From contig NZ_JALKCH010000004.1 in assembly GCF_023016805.1 (NCBI RefSeq), positions 1-64,000 of the forward strand: a DNA stretch of 64,000 nucleotides. Direction: 5' to 3'. The translations under genes were made by a program, and so were the position numbers. Below are positions 61,121 to 64,000 of this stretch, one piece after another. This DNA is from Ancylobacter crimeensis (lineage in GTDB: Bacteria > Pseudomonadota > Alphaproteobacteria > Rhizobiales > Xanthobacteraceae). Numbering within the stretch: the stretch's first letter is position 1; every line of letters begins with the position of its first letter. The notes under the pieces were generated by a model. The model was not told where the DNA came from. It ran no database searches and saw nothing but the letters and a program-made list of their open reading frames with translations.

Positions 61121-61927
61121 ATGAAGAACAACCGCACCGAGGTCCTCGTCTTCGCGCTCGACGGCATGCGCTTCGCGCTGCCCTATGAGAACGTGGTGGA
61201 GCTTCTGCCGGTCGACGGCGAGCGCTGGCACTCCCTCGCCGTGATGGCGGAGGCCGGCACGCTGAAGGGGACCGGGCTGGCCCTGCTGAGGCTCTCGGCC
61301 CGGCTCGGGCTGGTTCGGCCGGGGCAGGCCCGGCGCGAGGCGCCGCGGGCCGGGGCGCTGCTGCTGATCGGGCAGGGCGGGCGCGTGCGCGGCACGGTGC
61401 TGCTCGACGCCGAACCGATTCTCGAAACCGCCGAGGTGCTCCCCATCCCCGCCGCGGTCGCGACCGCCCATATGCCAGCCGGCGAAATGATCGCCGGCAT
61501 GGCGGTGCTGCCGGGAGGCACCCGCGCCATCCTGCTCGACCTGCCCATCGGCATCGCCGCCACCCGCACCAGGCCGGCCGAGAAGCTGCGCGCGCTCGTC
61601 GTCGCCCCCTCGGGCGAGGCCTGCGAGCGGCAGGGCCTCGCGCTGCGCGAACTCGGCTACGAGGTGTCGCTGGCGGACGATCCGCGCGCGCCGACGCTCT
61701 CCGGCCGGCGCTATGACATCGTGCTGGTCGATCTCGACGCCTATGGCGCGGCGCTCGACCGGCTGTGCGGGGCGAGCCGCGACATCGCCCCCGCCGACCG
61801 GCCGCGCCTGATCGGTATCGCCCGCCGTGCCGGCGCGGTGGTTCCGCCCGGCTTCGACGCGGTGCTGGTGGCGGGCGACACGCGCGGCCTCGTCCGGGCG
61901 CTGCTGCGCGGCACCCGCGCGGCCTGA
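61121..61927 (+). CDS. CheW-like domain fused to a receiver-like domain
   Basis: 268-residue protein. The N-terminal 150 residues resemble a CheW domain: EVLVFALDGMRFALPYENVV, then a mid-section with GRVRGTVLLDAEPI and ETAEVLPIPAA. Residues about 160-268 look like a response-regulator receiver: LRALVVAPSGEACERQGLAL, YDIVLVDLDAY at the phospho-Asp position, then PRLIGIARRAG. The acidic pocket pair and the conserved Lys are missing, so the receiver is probably unphosphorylated and structural. It follows chpT on the same strand; whether it takes part in the CtrA relay or in chemotaxis-like signalling is not known. Confidence 0.7.
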   Translation: MKNNRTEVLVFALDGMRFALPYENVVELLPVDGERWHSLAVMAEAGTLKGTGLALLRLSARLGLVRPGQARREAPRAGALLLIGQGGRVRGTVLLDAEPILETAEVLPIPAAVATAHMPAGEMIAGMAVLPGGTRAILLDLPIGIAATRTRPAEKLRALVVAPSGEACERQGLALRELGYEVSLADDPRAPTLSGRRYDIVLVDLDAYGAALDRLCGASRDIAPADRPRLIGIARRAGAVVPPGFDAVLVAGDTRGLVRALLRGTRAA

Positions 61928-61993
61928 CCGTTTCAACAACTCGTCGGCCAGCCCGCCTCGCGTCACCGGCCCGGGCCGTGCTAGCCTCCCGCC

Positions 61994-62413
61994 ATGATCC
62001 GCATCGCCCGTCCCAGCTTGCTCAACCCGTCGCGGCTCCTTCGGGGCCGCATGCCGGCATGGCTGCGCGGACTGGGACTCATGCTCGGCCTGCTCGCGGT
62101 GCTGGCGCTGCTGCCGGCTCCTTTGATCGCCGCTACGATGAGCGCATCCCCCGCAGCCTCGGATTCCATCGGCCCGATGCCGTGCCACGAGGGCATGGTG
62201 GCCGCCACGGATGGCGGCATGAAGGACGACCGTGGCGGCGCGCTTCCGGCGCCGCATCTGTGCTGCGCGCTGGCCTGTCTCGTCGCCGCCCCGCCGGTCG
62301 ACCTGCCGCTCTCCCCGCCGGCCCGCGTGCGCGTGGCGTGGGACGCGATGCCGGTGGCGAGCCTCATCGGCCGATCGGTCGATCTGCCCGAGCCGCCGCC
62401 CAGACCTGCCTGA
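61994..62413 (+). CDS. Small exported Met/His/Cys-containing protein
   Basis: 139-residue protein. A membrane/signal segment (GLGLMLGLLAVLALLPAPLI) is followed by a short mature part with GPMPCHEGMVAATDGGMKDD and HLCCALACLV, i.e. Cys/His/Met residues that could bind copper. It precedes a DUF305 gene by 61 bases on the same strand. I recognise no family with certainty (it resembles DUF2946-type small copper-linked proteins). Confidence 0.65.
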   Translation: MIRIARPSLLNPSRLLRGRMPAWLRGLGLMLGLLAVLALLPAPLIAATMSASPAASDSIGPMPCHEGMVAATDGGMKDDRGGALPAPHLCCALACLVAAPPVDLPLSPPARVRVAWDAMPVASLIGRSVDLPEPPPRPA

Positions 62414-62474
62414 AACGATGCTTGCGCCGCGCGGTTGATGCCGTGCGCCCCACATTCCCTTTCAGGAGACCATC

Positions 62475-62876
62475 ATGATGTCTTTCAACCCCCGGTCCGC
62501 CCTGCTGCGCGCCGCCGCCTTCGGCCTGCTCACCCTCGGCCTGACGGCGGGCGCCGGCGCCGAGACCATGAACATGCAGCACAAGCACGAGATGCCGGGC
62601 ACGACGGCGGCCGGCGACATGTCCGCATCCTCGCAGGCCTACATGGCCGTCAATGAGCGCATGCACAAGGCGATGTCCATGCACATGACCGGCAATGCCG
62701 ATGTCGACTTCGTACGCAGCATGATCCCGCACCACGAGGGCGCGGTGGAGATGGCGAAGGTCGAGCTGCAATACGGCAAGGATCCCGAACTCAGGAAGCT
62801 GGCCGAGGACATCATCGCGGCGCAGGAGCGCGAGATCGCGTTCATGCAGGCGTGGCTGCAGAAGAACGGCCAGTAG
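62475..62876 (+). CDS. DUF305-family Met/His-rich periplasmic protein
   Basis: 133-residue exported protein. Signal [17 protein letters not shown], then [11 protein letters not shown] and the DUF305 block [16 protein letters not shown] with its neighbouring His/Met pairs (MHKAMSMHM). Such proteins bind copper or silver in the periplasm (CopM-like) and some are stress-induced. AGGAGACC precedes the ATG. A long inverted repeat follows the stop. Together with the upstream Cys/His protein it may form a small metal-handling unit. Confidence 0.88.
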   Translation: MMSFNPRSALLRAAAFGLLTLGLTAGAGAETMNMQHKHEMPGTTAAGDMSASSQAYMAVNERMHKAMSMHMTGNADVDFVRSMIPHHEGAVEMAKVELQYGKDPELRKLAEDIIAAQEREIAFMQAWLQKNGQ

Positions 62877-62880
62877 CGTC

Positions 62881-62929
62881 GCCCGCGGCAGGGCCGTTCG
62901 GAAAGACCGGCCCTGTCGCAACCGCGGGC
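62881..62929. terminator. Nested-stem hairpin after the DUF305 gene
   Basis: GCCCGCGG (62881-62888) pairs with CCGCGGGC (62922-62929) and, inside it, CAGGGCCG (62889-62896) pairs with CGGCCCTG (62908-62915). A 6-base bulge lies on one side. It starts four bases after the DUF305 stop, so termination is likely although no T-tract follows. Confidence 0.6.
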
Positions 62930-62987
62930 CTGTGCGGTTGCGGAGTTTGAGCTAGGATGCGTCCGGCCCCGGCCGGAGGTGGCAGCC

Positions 62988-63821
62988 ATGTCCGCGAGCG
63001 ACGACAGGCCGGAACCCGCCGGCGACCGGGTTTTCGCCGGTGCGGTTCCCGAGCTTTATGAGCGGCTGATGGTGCCGCTGATCTTCGCGCCCTATGCCGA
63101 GGTCCTGGCCGCGCGCGTGGCAGAGCTGGCCCCGCGCCGGCTGCTGGAAACCGCCGCCGGCACCGGCGCCGTCACCCGCCGCATGGCCGCCGTGCTGGCG
63201 CAGGATGCGCGCATCGTCGCGACCGATCTCAATCCTGCCATGCTGGAGGTGGGCGCCCGTGTCGCGCCGGAGCCATGCATAAGCTGGCAGCAGGCGGACG
63301 CGCTGGCGCTGCCTTTCGCGGAGGCCGGCTTCGACGCTGTGGTCTGCGCCTTTGGGCTGATGTTCTTTCCCGATCGGGTGAGGGGGCTTGCCGAGGCGCG
63401 GCGGGTGCTGGTGCCGGGCGGAACGCTGCTGCTCTCCGTGTGGGACACGATCGCCACCAACCTGCCCGCCGCGGCGGTGACGCAGGCGCTGGCGGCGGAA
63501 TTTCCGGACGACCCGCCGCTTTTCCTCGCCCGTACGCCTCATGGCCATTCCAGCCTCGATCGGCTGCGGGCCGAGATGGCGGAGGCGGGCTTCGCGACGT
63601 TCGCCGCCGAGGTGGTGACGGGGACGGCCCATGCGGCCGCGCTGCCGGAGGTGGCCGCGGCCTTCTGCCAAGGCACGCCGCTGCGTGCGGAAATCGAGCA
63701 GCGGGCGCCGGGCCGGCTGGGGGAGGTGACGGCGCGGGTTGCCGACGCGCTGCTGCGCCGGTTCGGCCCGGAGCCGGTCGATCTGCCTCTGCAGGCGCTG
63801 CTGGTGCGCGGCCGGCGCTGA
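62988..63821 (+). CDS. Class I SAM-dependent methyltransferase
   Basis: 277-residue protein. The SAM motif I is LLETAAGTGAVTRRMAAV and motif II reads ARIVATDLNPAMLEVG; then WQQADALALPFAEAGFDAVV and VLVPGGTLLLSVWD, the classic order of the Methyltransf_11/ubiE-like group. A GGAGG with 8-base spacing favours ATG 62988 over GTG 62979. Acceptor substrate unknown; the fold is used for menaquinone-like, small-molecule and other methylations. Confidence 0.9.
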   Translation: MSASDDRPEPAGDRVFAGAVPELYERLMVPLIFAPYAEVLAARVAELAPRRLLETAAGTGAVTRRMAAVLAQDARIVATDLNPAMLEVGARVAPEPCISWQQADALALPFAEAGFDAVVCAFGLMFFPDRVRGLAEARRVLVPGGTLLLSVWDTIATNLPAAAVTQALAAEFPDDPPLFLARTPHGHSSLDRLRAEMAEAGFATFAAEVVTGTAHAAALPEVAAAFCQGTPLRAEIEQRAPGRLGEVTARVADALLRRFGPEPVDLPLQALLVRGRR

Positions 63822-63858
63822 CGGGAGGCGCTGTCCGGTGGATTGGCGAAACGCGAAA

Positions 63859-63878
63859 ACCCCGCCAGCGGGCGGGGT
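63859..63878 (-). terminator. Hairpin terminator for a gene beyond the right edge
   Basis: ACCCCGCC and GGCGGGGT form an 8-bp stem around AGCG. On the minus strand it is followed by TTTTCGCG, so it terminates leftward transcription, consistent with a minus-strand gene entering from the right. It may also stop the methyltransferase transcript. Confidence 0.65.
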
Positions 63879-63980
63879 CATCGAATGCGGCCAGGCGGAT
63901 GGTCGTGTGCATTTGGTCGCGCAGCGAGGCGTCTCGCGCAGATCGTCTCGCGCGTTTCGATGCCTCCCGGGAGCGGCGGA

Positions 63981-64000
63981 TCAGCCCGCCGCCAGTTCCA
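63981..64000 (-). CDS. Possible C-terminus of a minus-strand gene cut by the window
   Basis: The last 20 bases read, on the minus strand, as a frame ending ELAAG and TGA (63983-63981). A terminator hairpin lies about 100 bases downstream. The fragment is too short to identify and the frame could be chance. Confidence 0.25.

Noticed and set aside
1..64000. CRISPR array or phage structural genes
   Set aside because: No regularly spaced identical repeats and no capsid, tail or packaging proteins are seen; the only mobile signals are the integrase and IS remnants.

Overview
The window is GC-rich chromosomal DNA from an alphaproteobacterium, most likely of the Hyphomicrobiales. The pointers are an RpoH-type sigma factor, a ChpT phosphotransferase of the CtrA relay, DUF2865-, DUF1236- and DUF1134-type envelope proteins, a TPP-riboswitch thiOSGE cluster, and paired MoCo and PQQ dehydrogenases. 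Xanthobacteraceae (Ancylobacter/Starkeya-like) is my best guess for the family, held with low confidence.

Layout. 0-3.2 kb is core: imperfect repeats, rpoH, an rluD-type pseudouridine synthase head-to-head with a small membrane protein, then tRNA-Glu(CTC) with its own promoter. 3.2-5.3 kb is a decayed integration site at that tRNA: 13-bp iterons, a truncated tyrosine integrase and an IS5-type transposase remnant. 5.3-17.6 kb is an accessory catabolic module. It has a LysR regulator divergent from a thiolase-like/DUF35/MaoC/SDR set in which three of four genes are frameshifted, then an intact three-gene ABC importer, a crotonase lacking both usual glutamates, a CaiB-type CoA-transferase and a malonyl-CoA-synthetase-like ligase. 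A 54-bp imperfect repeat occurs at both ends of this module, and a 17-bp motif is shared by its two divergent promoter regions. Together the genes look like uptake, CoA activation and chain cleavage of an unknown carboxylic acid.

17.8-27 kb is redox and sensing: a PQQ dehydrogenase with a separate small membrane protein, a Tat-exported molybdenum dehydrogenase with its [2Fe-2S] subunit, a bacteriophytochrome kinase, a zinc alcohol dehydrogenase and a cupin. 27-36 kb holds an RND efflux pair and an arginine-deiminase operon of two ArcD paralogues around ArcA, without arcB or arcC. 36-37.3 kb has small hydrophilic proteins. 37.4-45 kb is a TRAP QM transporter with a carbamoyl-amino-acid hydrolase, a dihydropyrimidinase/hydantoinase, an SDR and a Bcr/CflA exporter, suggesting use of hydantoins, dihydropyrimidines or ureido acids.

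45-50 kb carries small envelope and stress-type genes, a Nudix protein, a PAP2 phosphatase and an MHYT-domain hybrid kinase. 50-53.3 kb is the riboswitch-controlled thiO-thiS-thiG-thiE set. 53.6-64 kb has a SulP transporter, DUF2865, coiled-coil and DUF1134 proteins, a CysQ-like phosphatase, ChpT with a CheW/receiver-like neighbour, a His/Met/Cys-rich protein, a DUF305 protein and a methyltransferase.

The accessory part (3.2-17.6 kb) is where unusual structure concentrates; most of the rest reads as ordinary, intact chromosomal gene content.
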